Source of the DNA: Streptomyces melanogenes
GTDB lineage: Bacteria; Actinomycetota; Actinomycetes; Streptomycetales; Streptomycetaceae
NCBI RefSeq assembly: GCF_014649795.1
Contig: NZ_BMTS01000004.1
Span: 186,001 to 250,000, forward strand
Length of the DNA stretch: 64,000 nucleotides
Direction: 5' to 3'
The notes under the pieces: generated by a model
What the model saw: only the letters and a program-made list of their open reading frames with translations
Told to the model about the DNA's origin: nothing
Database searches by the model: none
Part shown: in pieces, positions 53,562 through 62,316 of the stretch
Position numbering within the stretch: position 1 is the first letter of the stretch
Layout: each line of letters begins with the position of its first letter
Made by a program: the position numbers and the translations under genes

Positions 53562-54671
53562 GTGAAGCCGTCCATTTGTCTCTGCATGATCGTCAAGAAC
53601 GAGGCGCGGGTCATCGAGCGCTGTCTCGCCTCCGTACGCGACCTGATCGACACCTGGGTCATCTCCGACACGGGGTCCACCGACGGCACGCAGGACCTGA
53701 TCCGGGCCGCCCTCGACGGCGTCCCGGGCGAGCTGAGGGAAGAGCCCTGGGTGAACTTCGGCCACAACCGCACCCTGAACATCTCGCACGCCCGGAACAA
53801 GGCCGACTACCTGCTGCTCCTCGACGCGGACCTGGTGATCCGCCAGGACGGCCCGCTCCCGGACCTCACCGCGCACGCGTACATGCTGCGCCACGAGGGC
53901 GACACCTCGTACCGCATCAAGCGCCTGGTCCGCGCCGATTTCGCCTGGTACTACGAGGGCGTCACCCACGAGTACCTCACCTGCGACCGGGCGACCGGCC
54001 AGGAGAACCTCGACGCGCTGACGATCCTCGACTTCGCCGACGGCGGGTCGCGCCACGACAAGTTCGAACGCGACGCACGGCTGCTCGGCGCCGAGCTGGA
54101 CCGCGACCCGGAGAACCACCGCACCGTCTTCTACCTGGCCCAGACCATGCGCGACATGGGCAGGACCGACGAGGCCATCGGTCTCTACCAGCGCCGCGCC
54201 GAGATGGGCGGCTGGGTGGAGGAGGTCTACTACTCACTGCTCCAGGTGGGTGTCCTGCGCGCGGAGAGCGGTGACTGGCCGTCCGCGATGGACGCCCTCG
54301 TACGGGCCTGGGAGGTCCGCCCGGAGCGTCTGGAGGCCTGCTACGAGCTGGCGTCGAGGCTGCGCACGATGGGCCGTCACCAGTCGGCGCACGCGATCGC
54401 CGGTGCGGGTCTGGACCGCACCGCGCCGGAGGACCTCCTGTTCACCCAGCCCTGGGTGTACCGGTGGGGGCTGCTGTTCGAGTTCTCCATCACGGCGTAC
54501 TGGACCGGTGACTTCGCGGCTTCCCTGCGGGCCTGCGACCGGCTCCTCGCGCTGTCGGACCTGCCCGAGCCCTACCGCAAGCAGACCCTGGCCAACCGCC
54601 GGTTCGCCGAGGAGCAGCTGGCGGGCGCGGCGGCGGGGCGTGGGGCGGGTGCGGCCGTGCCCGCTTCGTGA
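53562..54671 (+). CDS. family 2 glycosyltransferase with TPR-like tail
   Basis: This 369-residue protein starts with a GT2 (GT-A) domain: ICLCMIVKNEARVIERCL, DTGSTDGTQ for the nucleotide, and DAD in YLLLLDADLVIR as metal ligand. The C-terminal half (about 180-340) has TPR-like helical repeats (VFYLAQTMRDMGRTDEAIGLYQRRA). This is the type that modifies peptides or surface polymers. The GTG at 53562 puts KPSICLCMIVKNE at the N-terminus, as in relatives; a GTG at 53550 is possible. The 292-bp gap before it shows no clear element. Confidence 0.8.
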   Translation: MKPSICLCMIVKNEARVIERCLASVRDLIDTWVISDTGSTDGTQDLIRAALDGVPGELREEPWVNFGHNRTLNISHARNKADYLLLLDADLVIRQDGPLPDLTAHAYMLRHEGDTSYRIKRLVRADFAWYYEGVTHEYLTCDRATGQENLDALTILDFADGGSRHDKFERDARLLGAELDRDPENHRTVFYLAQTMRDMGRTDEAIGLYQRRAEMGGWVEEVYYSLLQVGVLRAESGDWPSAMDALVRAWEVRPERLEACYELASRLRTMGRHQSAHAIAGAGLDRTAPEDLLFTQPWVYRWGLLFEFSITAYWTGDFAASLRACDRLLALSDLPEPYRKQTLANRRFAEEQLAGAAAGRGAGAAVPAS

Positions 54672-54696
54672 GCCCGCCTCACCCCAACCGCCCGCC

Positions 54697-55833
54697 TCAC
54701 CCCAACCGCTCGATCGCCACCATCGCGGCGTCGTCCCCCAGGCAGTGCCCCGCCGCATGGCTGAGCAGGTCGTCGCAGAGGTGGCTGAGCAGGGCGCGGG
54801 GGTTCGTGCCCTGCCAGGCGGCCAGGCGTTCCGCCAAGGGGTAGAACGTTCCCGTGTCGTCGCGGGCCTCGATGACGCCGTCCGTGTAGAGCAGCATGAT
54901 GTCGCCCGCCTCGAACGCGAAGGTCTCCGCGGCGAACGTCTGCGCCGCGAGACCGGGCTCCACGAGCTCGGAGAGGCCCAGCGGCGGGGCCGGATGGGTC
55001 ACGTCGAGGCGGATGACCCGGCCGCCGCGCAGGAGCAGCGGCGGCGGGTGTCCGCAGTTGACCAGGCCGAGCGTCTGGCGGTCGTCGGGCACGTCGAGCA
55101 CGGCCGCGGTGATGAACGCCTCGCCCGGGTCGTCGACGCCGTCGGCGTCCTCGACGCACGCGTCCTGCAGGTCCGGGACGACCGCGCCTTCGAGATAGGC
55201 CACGAGGCCGGACAGTTCGGCCTCCTGGTGGGCCGAGGCCCGGAAGGCGCCCAGGACGACGGCCGCGTCCCCCACGGCCTCCAGGCCCTTGCCGCGTACG
55301 TCACCGATGAGCAGCCGGGTCCCGTGGGGGGTGCGGGCGGCGGCGTAGAGGTCGCCGCCGATCTGTGCCTCCGCCTCCGCCGCCAGGTACACCGACGCCA
55401 TGCGCAGCGGGCCGATCCGCTCCCTCAGCGGCCGCAGCACCACCTGCTGGGCGGCCTCGGCCACCGAGCGCAGCTGGACGAGCTCCTTCTCGCGCACCTC
55501 GCGCAGATGGGCGAAGAGCGTCACGAACACCGAGATCAGGATCAGCGAGACGATCTGGACCGTGTGGTTGAGGTCGGTGGCGCTGCTGCGCACCATCGCC
55601 ACCACGACCTGCGCGAGTACGGCGACCGCACCGATGAACCCCGTGATGCGGGGCCCGGCGAAGGAGGCGGTGAGGGCGGGCGCGGCCACCAGGAACGGCC
55701 CGAGGTGGACGTCGGACGGAGCCAGGACGTCGCCCACCGTGACGAGCGCGATCAGCGCGATCGGCGCCGCGAGCAGCGCGTGGCGCAGTCGGTGGTACGG
55801 GTGGCGCCGCGCGTTCAGTGCCCGAAGATCCAT
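54697..55833 (-). CDS. membrane SpoIIE/PP2C-type serine phosphatase
   Basis: This 378-residue protein has about four transmembrane helices in its first 110 residues. A coiled-coil-like linker (LREVREKELVQLRSVAEAAQQ) leads to a SpoIIE domain (about 145-378) with metal-binding motifs GGDLYAA, LIGDVRGKGL, VNCGHPPPLLL, LLYTDGVIEAR and the terminal DDAAMVAIE. Such proteins dephosphorylate anti-anti-sigma factors in partner-switching pathways. No anti-sigma or STAS partner is encoded nearby. It converges on the glycosyltransferase gene. Confidence 0.88.
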   Translation of the reverse strand: MDLRALNARRHPYHRLRHALLAAPIALIALVTVGDVLAPSDVHLGPFLVAAPALTASFAGPRITGFIGAVAVLAQVVVAMVRSSATDLNHTVQIVSLILISVFVTLFAHLREVREKELVQLRSVAEAAQQVVLRPLRERIGPLRMASVYLAAEAEAQIGGDLYAAARTPHGTRLLIGDVRGKGLEAVGDAAVVLGAFRASAHQEAELSGLVAYLEGAVVPDLQDACVEDADGVDDPGEAFITAAVLDVPDDRQTLGLVNCGHPPPLLLRGGRVIRLDVTHPAPPLGLSELVEPGLAAQTFAAETFAFEAGDIMLLYTDGVIEARDDTGTFYPLAERLAAWQGTNPRALLSHLCDDLLSHAAGHCLGDDAAMVAIERLG

Positions 55834-56165
55834 GACTCCTGCTTACACCGCACCCCGGCCCGCATCCCCCAAGCCCGGCCGACACGGAGGTGAAGTCCTG
55901 CGACGGACAGGTGGGCGTAGCGGGTGTGAGGGGTCGGGCGCGGGCCGTCCGTGGCGGGTGGGTTCGGACGCCGGAGGGGTGGATACGTACATCGGCGGCA
56001 GGGGGGCGGGGCACTACGGCCCGCAAGGTTCGGCCGTCGGCCTCCGGTGCGGCGGCCCGGCTCGGCCTGATTCCTCCTTGCCGTCGTTTCCCCGTGCGTG
56101 AAATGGCGTACGGACCTTGACAGTTGATATTGCTACATCAAAGATCACCGAGGAGAGGGGGTGCC
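55834..56165. promoter_or_regulatory. 332-bp gap with promoter-like box and inverted repeat
   Basis: The first part holds nothing recognised. Near the right end a TTGACA hexamer lies at 56117-56122, followed at once by TTGAT (56124-56128), 8 nt and ATCAA (56137-56141), an AT-rich inverted repeat. GAGGAGAGGGG at 56150-56160 serves as RBS for the ATP-grasp gene. Confidence 0.45.
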
Positions 56166-57422
56166 GTGACGGAGCACGTGTTGGTGTTCGGCGTCGGGTA
56201 CGACATACCGGCCCGCATGCGCGCGTTCGGCGAGACGGCCGGACAGAAGGTCACCACGTCCGTCATGTGCTGGCCCGAACACCTCGCGAAGACGGACGAC
56301 ATCGAGGAGCACAGCCGGATCGTCGTCCTGGGCCCGGAGGCCTCCGACGAGGAGTGGATCGCGATGGCCCGGTCCATCGACGCCGTCGACCCGGTGACCC
56401 GGATCGGCTCCTTCTACGACGACTGCCGGCCGCAGGCCGCCCTGGTCGCCCAGGCCCTCGGTCTCGACACGCACACCCCCGAGATCGTCGAACTCGTCAT
56501 GAACAAGTACGCGATGCGGCAGCGGCTCGCCGAGACCGGTGTCGAGGCCACGGCCTCCGCCGTCGTCGAGAGCCCCGCCCAACTGCACTCCTTCGCCGAG
56601 GCGCACGGCTACCCCTGTGTGGTCAAACCGCTCACGGGCGCGGCCGGCAAGGGTGTCTCCGTCATCGCCGGGGCCGCCGAGGCCGAGGCGGCACTGGAGC
56701 GCGCCAGCGGTACGGGCCCCGATGCGCGGGCCACCGTCGAGGAGTTCCTCGCGGGTGCGCAGTACAGCGTGGAGGCCTTCTCGGAGCGGGGCGAGCACGT
56801 GGTCGTCACCATCACCCGCAAGTACTCCGACCCCGTCAGCCTGGTCGAGCTCGGGCATGTGATGCCCGCGCCGCTGAAGCCCGAGGAGACGGAGGCCGTC
56901 ACCCGGCACGTCGTCGCCACCCTGGACGCGCTGGGCGTCGAGTTCGGGCCCACCCACACCGAGGTCATCCTCACCGAGCGCGGGCCGCGCGTCATCGAGA
57001 CGCATCTGCGCACCGGCGGCGACGAACTCTGGAACATGGTGACCGACGCGACCGGTGTGGACCTGATCGAGTCGCAGCTCCAGCAGATCCTGGGTGAGAA
57101 GGTGCTGCCCGGAATCCGTGCCACGCTCGACGACGCGGACCGGGCCGGCCGCAGCGAGGCCATCTGGTTCGCGGGCGCCCCCGCCCAGGGAACCCTCGTC
57201 GAGGTGTCCGGCGCCGACGCCGAGCGCCCCGACGCGGTCACGCTCAACGTCCTGGGGACACCGGGCGCCGAACTGAACGGCCTGCAGAACAGCTTCTCCC
57301 GGCTGGCCTGGGCCCGCGCCCACGCCGACACCGCCGAGGAAGCGGTCGCCCTCGCCCAGGAGGCGATCGACGGACTCGCGTTCATCACGCGCGTACCGGC
57401 CGCGCGCGGCGAACTCCTCTAG
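56166..57422 (+). CDS. ATP-grasp ligase (amino-acid ligase-like)
   Basis: This 418-residue ATP-grasp protein has an N-terminal Rossmann-like lobe and a central ATP-grasp domain (about residues 100-300): MNKYAMRQRLAETG, VVKPLTGAAGKGVSVI, VEEFLAGAQYSVEAF and the metal site THTEVILTERGPRVIETHLRTGGD. A C-terminal domain of about 100 residues follows. The layout matches carboxylate-amine ligases that make dipeptides or tailor natural products. It is a single gene; the GTG at 56166 has a strong RBS. Confidence 0.82.
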   Translation: MTEHVLVFGVGYDIPARMRAFGETAGQKVTTSVMCWPEHLAKTDDIEEHSRIVVLGPEASDEEWIAMARSIDAVDPVTRIGSFYDDCRPQAALVAQALGLDTHTPEIVELVMNKYAMRQRLAETGVEATASAVVESPAQLHSFAEAHGYPCVVKPLTGAAGKGVSVIAGAAEAEAALERASGTGPDARATVEEFLAGAQYSVEAFSERGEHVVVTITRKYSDPVSLVELGHVMPAPLKPEETEAVTRHVVATLDALGVEFGPTHTEVILTERGPRVIETHLRTGGDELWNMVTDATGVDLIESQLQQILGEKVLPGIRATLDDADRAGRSEAIWFAGAPAQGTLVEVSGADAERPDAVTLNVLGTPGAELNGLQNSFSRLAWARAHADTAEEAVALAQEAIDGLAFITRVPAARGELL

Positions 57423-57468
57423 CGGGCGGGATCGGGCCGCCCCTCTTGGACAATCCGATTGCGGCGCG

Positions 57469-57498
57469 CCATACCCGGTGATATCCCACCGGGTATGG
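57469..57498. promoter_or_regulatory. 11-bp inverted repeat spanning a start codon
   Basis: CCATACCCGGT (57469-57479) and ACCGGGTATGG (57488-57498) are perfect complements separated by GATATCCC. The right arm contains the ATG of the GNAT gene (57495-57497). Confidence 0.7.
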
Positions 57499-58031
57499 AA
57501 TGCCTCGTAACAGCACGGCTCGTACTCCACCCGATGAGCGTCGAGGACGCCGTCGCGCTGACCGCGGACGAGCCGGGCGGGTACGCGCACTGGGCGCCCG
57601 GATATCCCACCGAGGCCGACACGGCCGGGGCCCGGCGCTATCTGGAGACGTGCGAGAGCGCCGGCGACCCGCAGCCGTTCGGCGCGTACGAGATCCGCCG
57701 CCGCGAGGACGGCCGCGCCATCGGCGGCCTCGGCTTCCACGGCGCCCCCGACCTCGACGGAACCGTGACGATCGGCTACGGCCTGGTCCCGGCGGTGCAG
57801 GGCAACGGCTACGCCACCGAAGCCCTGCGCGCCCTGCTGCTGTTCGCCCGCGCCGAGGGCATCACCCGCGTCAAGGGCGACACGTCCCACGACAACATCG
57901 CCTCCCAGCGGGTGATGACCGCGGCGGGCATGAGCCTCGTCGCCCAGGACGAGTGGCTGAAGTACTACGCGGTGGAGTGGGCGGAGGACTGGGCGGACGA
58001 CTGGATGGAGGAGTCGACGGACTGTGTGTGA
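57495..58031 (+). CDS. GNAT-family N-acetyltransferase
   Basis: This 178-residue GNAT of the RimJ/RimL type has TARLVLHPMSVEDAVAL, the acetyl-CoA strand GTVTIGYGLVPAVQGNGYATEAL (Q/R-x-x-G-x-A loop as QGNGYA) and NIASQRVMTAAGM. It transfers an acetyl group to an amine of an unknown acceptor. A Trp/Asp/Glu-rich C-terminal tail is unusual. The start codon lies inside a perfect inverted repeat. Confidence 0.85.
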   Translation: MECLVTARLVLHPMSVEDAVALTADEPGGYAHWAPGYPTEADTAGARRYLETCESAGDPQPFGAYEIRRREDGRAIGGLGFHGAPDLDGTVTIGYGLVPAVQGNGYATEALRALLLFARAEGITRVKGDTSHDNIASQRVMTAAGMSLVAQDEWLKYYAVEWAEDWADDWMEESTDCV

Positions 58032-58059
58032 GGCGACGTCCGCATCCGCCCCGCGCTGA

Positions 58060-58896
58060 TCAGCCCTTGAGCACCCTCCGTACCACCTCCGCGAACTCCA
58101 CGGGCTGCCCGAGGAAGCCGCCGTGGTCGCCCGGGAACTCGACCGGCCGCACCGCGAGCCGCTCGGCCAGGGCCATGGAGGTGCGGGCGGTGATCAGAGC
58201 GCCCGAGGTGGCTCCGATGCCGACGACGGTACGGGTCGGGGCGGCCTTCAGCGCGGCGATGTCGGGTATGTAGGCGGCGGTGCCGCGCAGCTCGTGGGCG
58301 AAGAAGCGGACACCGTTGGCGATGTCCCGGGGCGAGGGCTCGAAGACGGGCGGGGCGGCTTCGGCCTGATCGGTGCCGTCGCCGTCGTACTGTTCGGAGG
58401 GCTGGTCGAAGCCCGCGTTGGCCATGAACTTCCGCCACGCGGCGGGCTGCCCCTCGCGGTGGAACGTCAGGATGATGTCCTCGGTCGCGGCGCGCTGTTC
58501 GGCCGCGTCCGGGAGCAGTTCCATCACGGGCGGCTCGTGCGCGATGAGCGTCCCCACCCGCCCGGGGTGCCGGGCGACCAGGGCGAGCCCGGTCACCGCG
58601 CCGCCGCTGCTCCCGAACACGTCGGCGGTCTCGGCCCCGAGGGCGTCGAGCAGGGCGGCGACGTCGTCGGCACGCAGCTCGGGGGTGGAGTCCTGCTCGG
58701 GGTCGTCGAGGGTGCTGCCCGAGATGCCGCGCGGGTCGTGGGTGACGACGGTGTGGTCGCTCGCGAGTGCGTCGGCCAGCGGCGCGAACGCCCCGGCGTC
58801 CATCGGCGCCCCCATGACGAGCAGCAGCGGCCCGGAGCCGCGCACCTCGTAGTGCAGGCGCGCGCCGGGGACGTCGAGGGTGTGCGTGGTGGTCAT
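58060..58896 (-). CDS. alpha/beta-hydrolase
   Basis: This 278-residue alpha/beta-hydrolase has oxyanion region LLLVMGAPMDA, HDPRGISGS, nucleophile Ser in VFGSSGGAV, Asp in a later strand and His in PGDHGGFL near the C-terminus. It is close to general esterase/haloperoxidase-like hydrolases. It precedes another hydrolase gene in the same direction with a 99-nt gap. Substrate unknown. Confidence 0.85.
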   Translation of the reverse strand: MTTTHTLDVPGARLHYEVRGSGPLLLVMGAPMDAGAFAPLADALASDHTVVTHDPRGISGSTLDDPEQDSTPELRADDVAALLDALGAETADVFGSSGGAVTGLALVARHPGRVGTLIAHEPPVMELLPDAAEQRAATEDIILTFHREGQPAAWRKFMANAGFDQPSEQYDGDGTDQAEAAPPVFEPSPRDIANGVRFFAHELRGTAAYIPDIAALKAAPTRTVVGIGATSGALITARTSMALAERLAVRPVEFPGDHGGFLGQPVEFAEVVRRVLKG

Positions 58897-58995
58897 GTGC
58901 GGTGTGCCCTTCCGTCCGAGTCGTCCGCGGGTGCGGTGACGGAGGGAAGACCGGTGCGGGAGCGGAAACTCATCGCCTGCCCGGGAAGAGGGTTG

Positions 58996-59847
58996 TCACA
59001 CCGCCCCCACCTGGAGGAACGCCGTCACCGTCCGCGTGAAACCCTGCGGGTCGTCGAGCCAGGGGAAGTGTCCTGAGCCCGGTTGGACGGTGAGTTGGAC
59101 CTTCGGGATCAACTCGGCGATGTCGGCCGCGACTCGGGGCAGCGGACCGCTGTCCAACTCTCCCGCGAGCAGCAGGACCGGAGCGTCCAGTTTCCCGATG
59201 ACGGCCCGGGCAGCTTCGGGGGAGAAGGCGCCGGACGACGCGTACTCCTCCGCCGCCTCGAAGTTGCTCTGCTCCACGTCGGCCGTGGCGTGCGCCCGCG
59301 CGGTCGCGTCCCAACGGCCGTAGAAGAAGGGGGCGATGGCGTCCCAGTCGGCGTCGGCGTCGGACCCGGCCCAGATCCGCTCGTACGCCTCGTACGCGCC
59401 CCCGAACCACGGCTCGGACTCGCGTAGGGCGGCCGCCTCCCGGCGGTGGTCCTCGGTGAAGTCGACGCCGAGGGCCCGTGCGCGGGCGGTGATCAGGGTG
59501 AGCGTACGGACGCGGTGCGGGTGGCGGGCCGCGTACAGCAGGGCGAGGTCGCCGCCCGCCGAGTGCGCGAGCAGGTCGACGCGGTCGAGCCCCAGATGGT
59601 CGCGGAGTGCTTCGACGTCCGCTACCTGCCGGTCGACGCGGTACGTCGCCGGGTCGGCCGGAACCTGCGAGTCGCCGGTCCCGCGCAGATCGAGCAGGAC
59701 CAGTCGGCGGTGTGCCGCGAGGCCGCCGAGGTCCCCGAGGTAGGCGGAGGCGCGCATGGGTCCGCCGGGTATGCAGAGCAGCGGCTCGCCGTCGCCGCGC
59801 AGGTGGTAGGCGAGTTCGGTTCCGTCCGGGGCGGTGAAGGCAGGCAT
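58996..59847 (-). CDS. alpha/beta-hydrolase (proline iminopeptidase-like)
   Basis: This 283-residue hydrolase has the N-terminal GTELAYHLRGDGEPLLCIPGGP, LDLRGTGDS, nucleophile LLAHSAGGDLALLYAARHP, Asp in LLAGELDSGPL and His in PGSGHFPWLD. The GGP and DLRGTGDS motifs are like proline iminopeptidases (S33), though without a clear specificity signature. It lies in a run of leftward small-molecule enzyme genes. Confidence 0.85.
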   Translation of the reverse strand: MPAFTAPDGTELAYHLRGDGEPLLCIPGGPMRASAYLGDLGGLAAHRRLVLLDLRGTGDSQVPADPATYRVDRQVADVEALRDHLGLDRVDLLAHSAGGDLALLYAARHPHRVRTLTLITARARALGVDFTEDHRREAAALRESEPWFGGAYEAYERIWAGSDADADWDAIAPFFYGRWDATARAHATADVEQSNFEAAEEYASSGAFSPEAARAVIGKLDAPVLLLAGELDSGPLPRVAADIAELIPKVQLTVQPGSGHFPWLDDPQGFTRTVTAFLQVGAV

Positions 59848-59893
59848 GGCGCCATCCTCACCGCCCCGCGACGATCACGGCAAGGGAGTTCCC

Positions 59894-60586
59894 TCAGTCC
59901 GCCACCGCGAGCTGCACCCGGCTGTGCGCGGGCTCGTCGATCTCGTCCAGCACGGCGAGCGCCAGGTCGGGGTGCGCGATGTGCCCGGGGCCGTCGAGGA
60001 CCGTGCCGACCGCCGTGCGGTACCGGCCGGTGCGCGGACCCTGAGCGTCCAGGTCGAGGGGCGGCACCACCATCAGCCAGTCGAGCTCGGGCCCGGCCGC
60101 GCCCAGCGTCGCGAACTCGGCCACGTGCCCCTGCGAGAACACCCGGTACTGCTCCGGGAACTCCGGCGCGTCCATGATCCGTACACCCGGCGCCGTCTCC
60201 AGCGTCGTGGCGATGCCCAGCACCACCAGCCGGCCCACCCCGGCCGCCTTGAGGCCGCCGGTCAGGGCCTCGGCGGCGGAGACGAAGTACTCCTCGGAGG
60301 GCACGTCGAGGCGCACCGAGGCGTTCACGGCCGCGTCGTGGCCGGTCGCTGCGGCGGCCACCGAGGCGGCGTCGGTGGCGTCGCCCCGTACGACGGTCAC
60401 GGCGTCGGAGCCGAGGCCGGGATACTTCGCGGGGTCGCGCACGACGGCCGTCACCAGGTGCCCGCGTGCCACCGCCTCGGCCACCACGGCCCGGCCCACC
60501 CGCCCGCCGGCGCCGAAGACGGCGATGCGCTTGGGGGAGTCGGAGGAGTGGGCGGGGTGTGCGGAATCCGCGTGCGTCGTTGTCAT
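59894..60586 (-). CDS. NAD(P)-binding atypical SDR
   Basis: This 230-residue protein has the NmrA/SDR5-like N-terminal AVFGAGGRVGRAVVAEAVARGH, RGDATDAASVAAA and a short C-terminal substrate region, without the classical YxxxK. Such proteins act as NADPH-dependent reductases or redox sensors. It is divergent from an HxlR regulator at 60649, which probably controls it. Confidence 0.82.
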   Translation of the reverse strand: MTTTHADSAHPAHSSDSPKRIAVFGAGGRVGRAVVAEAVARGHLVTAVVRDPAKYPGLGSDAVTVVRGDATDAASVAAAATGHDAAVNASVRLDVPSEEYFVSAAEALTGGLKAAGVGRLVVLGIATTLETAPGVRIMDAPEFPEQYRVFSQGHVAEFATLGAAGPELDWLMVVPPLDLDAQGPRTGRYRTAVGTVLDGPGHIAHPDLALAVLDEIDEPAHSRVQLAVAD

Positions 60587-60594
60587 GCGGGGAA

Positions 60595-60640
60595 CGCTAG
60601 GACGGGCACCCCTGGTTACCGCAAAGGTACTGGGCTAGCG
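60595..60640. promoter_or_regulatory. HxlR operator candidate
   Basis: CGCTAG (60595-60600) mirrors CTAGCG (60635-60640). Inside lies TACC (60617-60620), GCAAA, GGTA (60626-60629). These symmetric elements fill the 62-bp gap between the divergent SDR and HxlR genes. Confidence 0.4.
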
Positions 60641-60648
60641 TCGCCACC

Positions 60649-61032
60649 ATGAACGACAGCCCCACCCGCGCACCGCTGCCCGCCGACCTCTTCGACCGCC
60701 CCGACTGCGCGGGTGGTCTGGTGCCCTTCCGCGTCGGCGACAAGTGGACCGGTGTGGTCCTGCGCTGTCTGGAGGAGGGCCCGCGCCGGTTCTCCGAACT
60801 GCGGGTGCCACTGCACTGGATCACCCCGAAGGTGCTGACCGAGACCCTGCGCGCGATGGAGCGGGACGGCTTCCTCACCCGTACCGCGTACGACGAGAAC
60901 CCGCCCCGCGTCGAGTACGAACTCACCGCGCTCGGACGGTCGTTGATCGATCCCCTCAACGCCACCTGCGCGTGGTCGCGGGCGCACCTGAGCGAGGTCA
61001 CGGAGGCCCGCGAGCAGTACACGGTCCGGTAG
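60649..61032 (+). CDS. HxlR-family regulator
   Basis: This 127-residue winged-helix protein of the HxlR (DUF24) family has an N-terminal Cys in RPDCAGG, DKWTGVVLRCLEEGPRRFSELR, the recognition region TPKVLTETLRAMERDGFL and TAYDENPPRVEYELTALG. Many HxlR proteins sense quinones or aldehydes through that cysteine. It is divergent from the SDR gene. Confidence 0.9.
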   Translation: MNDSPTRAPLPADLFDRPDCAGGLVPFRVGDKWTGVVLRCLEEGPRRFSELRVPLHWITPKVLTETLRAMERDGFLTRTAYDENPPRVEYELTALGRSLIDPLNATCAWSRAHLSEVTEAREQYTVR

Positions 61033-61121
61033 CCGGACGCGAGGACGTACGAAGGCGAGGCCGGGCCCGCGCGTGCCCGGCCTGCCGGATGCGGGTGCTC
61101 AGTGGTTACCGGGGCGGGTCG

Positions 61122-61586
61122 TCAGTGGTTGGTGCCCGACGCCCATACGGCCCGGCTGCCGTCGTAGATGACCACGTTGCCGTCGTCCTGGACGGCGAGG
61201 CGCGAGCCCGGGCGGCCGTCGGTGTTGGAGGCCCACACCGGGCGGTTGGAGCGGGTGTAGACGACGAAGTTGCCGTCCGTCTGGAAGCGGGCGGTCCAGC
61301 CCCGGCCGACGGTGTTCGAGGCCCAGCGGGCCCGGTTGAACTCGTCGTAGATGACGAGGTTGCCGTCGGACTGCATGACCAGCCGAGCGGTGTCGGAGCT
61401 CACCGACTCGTTGTGGTTGAGGGTGAAGGGTGCATAGCGTATCTGGGTCGAATCCACCCGCGCCGACGCCGACTTGGCGGCGGTGGGCGACGGGGTGTGG
61501 TGCGAGGGTGTCGCACTCGCCTGCCCGACGAGGGCCATGGTGGCGAGGGTGGCGGTGGCCAGAAGTGTGGTGACTCTCTTCCCCAC
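61122..61586 (-). CDS. secreted bulb-type (B-type) lectin
   Basis: This 154-residue exported protein has a signal peptide (about residues 1-27, cleaving near ASA) and a bulb-type lectin domain with three intact mannose-binding signatures QxDxNxVxY: QSDGNLVIY, QTDGNFVVY and QDDGNVVIY. Each is followed by a WAS segment (RWASNT, VWASNT, VWASGT). The GTG at 61586 is chosen for AAGGAG 7 nt upstream. It probably binds mannose-type glycans, of the cell's own or competitors' surfaces. Confidence 0.9.
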   Translation of the reverse strand: MGKRVTTLLATATLATMALVGQASATPSHHTPSPTAAKSASARVDSTQIRYAPFTLNHNESVSSDTARLVMQSDGNLVIYDEFNRARWASNTVGRGWTARFQTDGNFVVYTRSNRPVWASNTDGRPGSRLAVQDDGNVVIYDGSRAVWASGTNH

Positions 61587-61789
61587 GAGAAAACTCCTTG
61601 GGTCAGGTAGTTCATCCATGGGCGCCCGGACCGGGCGCCGCACTCGGACTCTGACACCACGGCCGCACCGGAAGGACCCGCTCCGGGCCCGGGTGACGTG
61701 TTTCCCGTGCCTCTTCGACCGGAAATGGCAGGATCAACTGTCAGGGGTGCATACGGCGAGTGATCCCTACACGAGTCACCTCGGAGGGC

Positions 61790-62155
61790 TCACTGCGCGG
61801 CGTAGAGCAGATCCACGTTCCGCTCCGCCCACTCGCGCATGTGCGCCAGCGGCTCGGCCGCGCTGTGGCCCAGCTCGGTGAGGGCGTACTCGACGTGCGG
61901 GGGCACGGCGGGGTAGACCGTACGGGAGACGAGGCCCGCCTCCTCCAGGCGGCGCAGGGTCTGGGTGAGCACCTTGGGGCTGACGCCCTGGAGCACACGC
62001 TGCAGCGCCCCGAACCGTACGGGACCGTCCTCCATGGCGCCGATCGCCAGCGCGCTCCACTTGTTGGCCAGGAGCTCCAGCACGTTCCGGCAGGGGCACA
62101 GGGCCGCGTAGACGTCGTGCTTGTCGTGGCTGCCGGTGGTGCAGTTCCTGCTCAT
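61790..62155 (-). CDS. HxlR-family regulator of the divergent quinone reductase
   Basis: This 121-residue HxlR protein has an N-terminal cysteine cluster (NCTTG, LCPCRN), NKWSALAIGAMEDGPVRFGALQ, SPKVLTQTLRRLEEAGL and PHVEYALTELG. It is divergent from a quinone oxidoreductase gene, a common pairing in which the regulator senses quinones. The 162-bp gap holds an inverted repeat. Confidence 0.9.
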   Translation of the reverse strand: MSRNCTTGSHDKHDVYAALCPCRNVLELLANKWSALAIGAMEDGPVRFGALQRVLQGVSPKVLTQTLRRLEEAGLVSRTVYPAVPPHVEYALTELGHSAAEPLAHMREWAERNVDLLYAAQ

Positions 62156-62220
62156 GGGCGATTCCTCGGCGCTTCCTCCGCGCCGGGGGCGCGATCAGGT
62201 GGGGGACGCTATCCAAAAGA

Positions 62221-62248
62221 TAGTAGGTGCCCTTGCAGGTTACTACTA
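62221..62248. promoter_or_regulatory. inverted repeat between HxlR and oxidoreductase genes
   Basis: TAGTAG (62221-62226) and CTACTA (62243-62248) form an exact inverted repeat with a 16-nt centre in an AT-richer stretch. It is a plausible HxlR operator controlling both genes. Confidence 0.5.
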
Positions 62249-62316
62249 CCCCTCCCATAGCTTTGCCGCATCGTTCACCGCGAGGGCCCAGCCGCCCCGC
62301 ATTCGAGGAGTCACCC

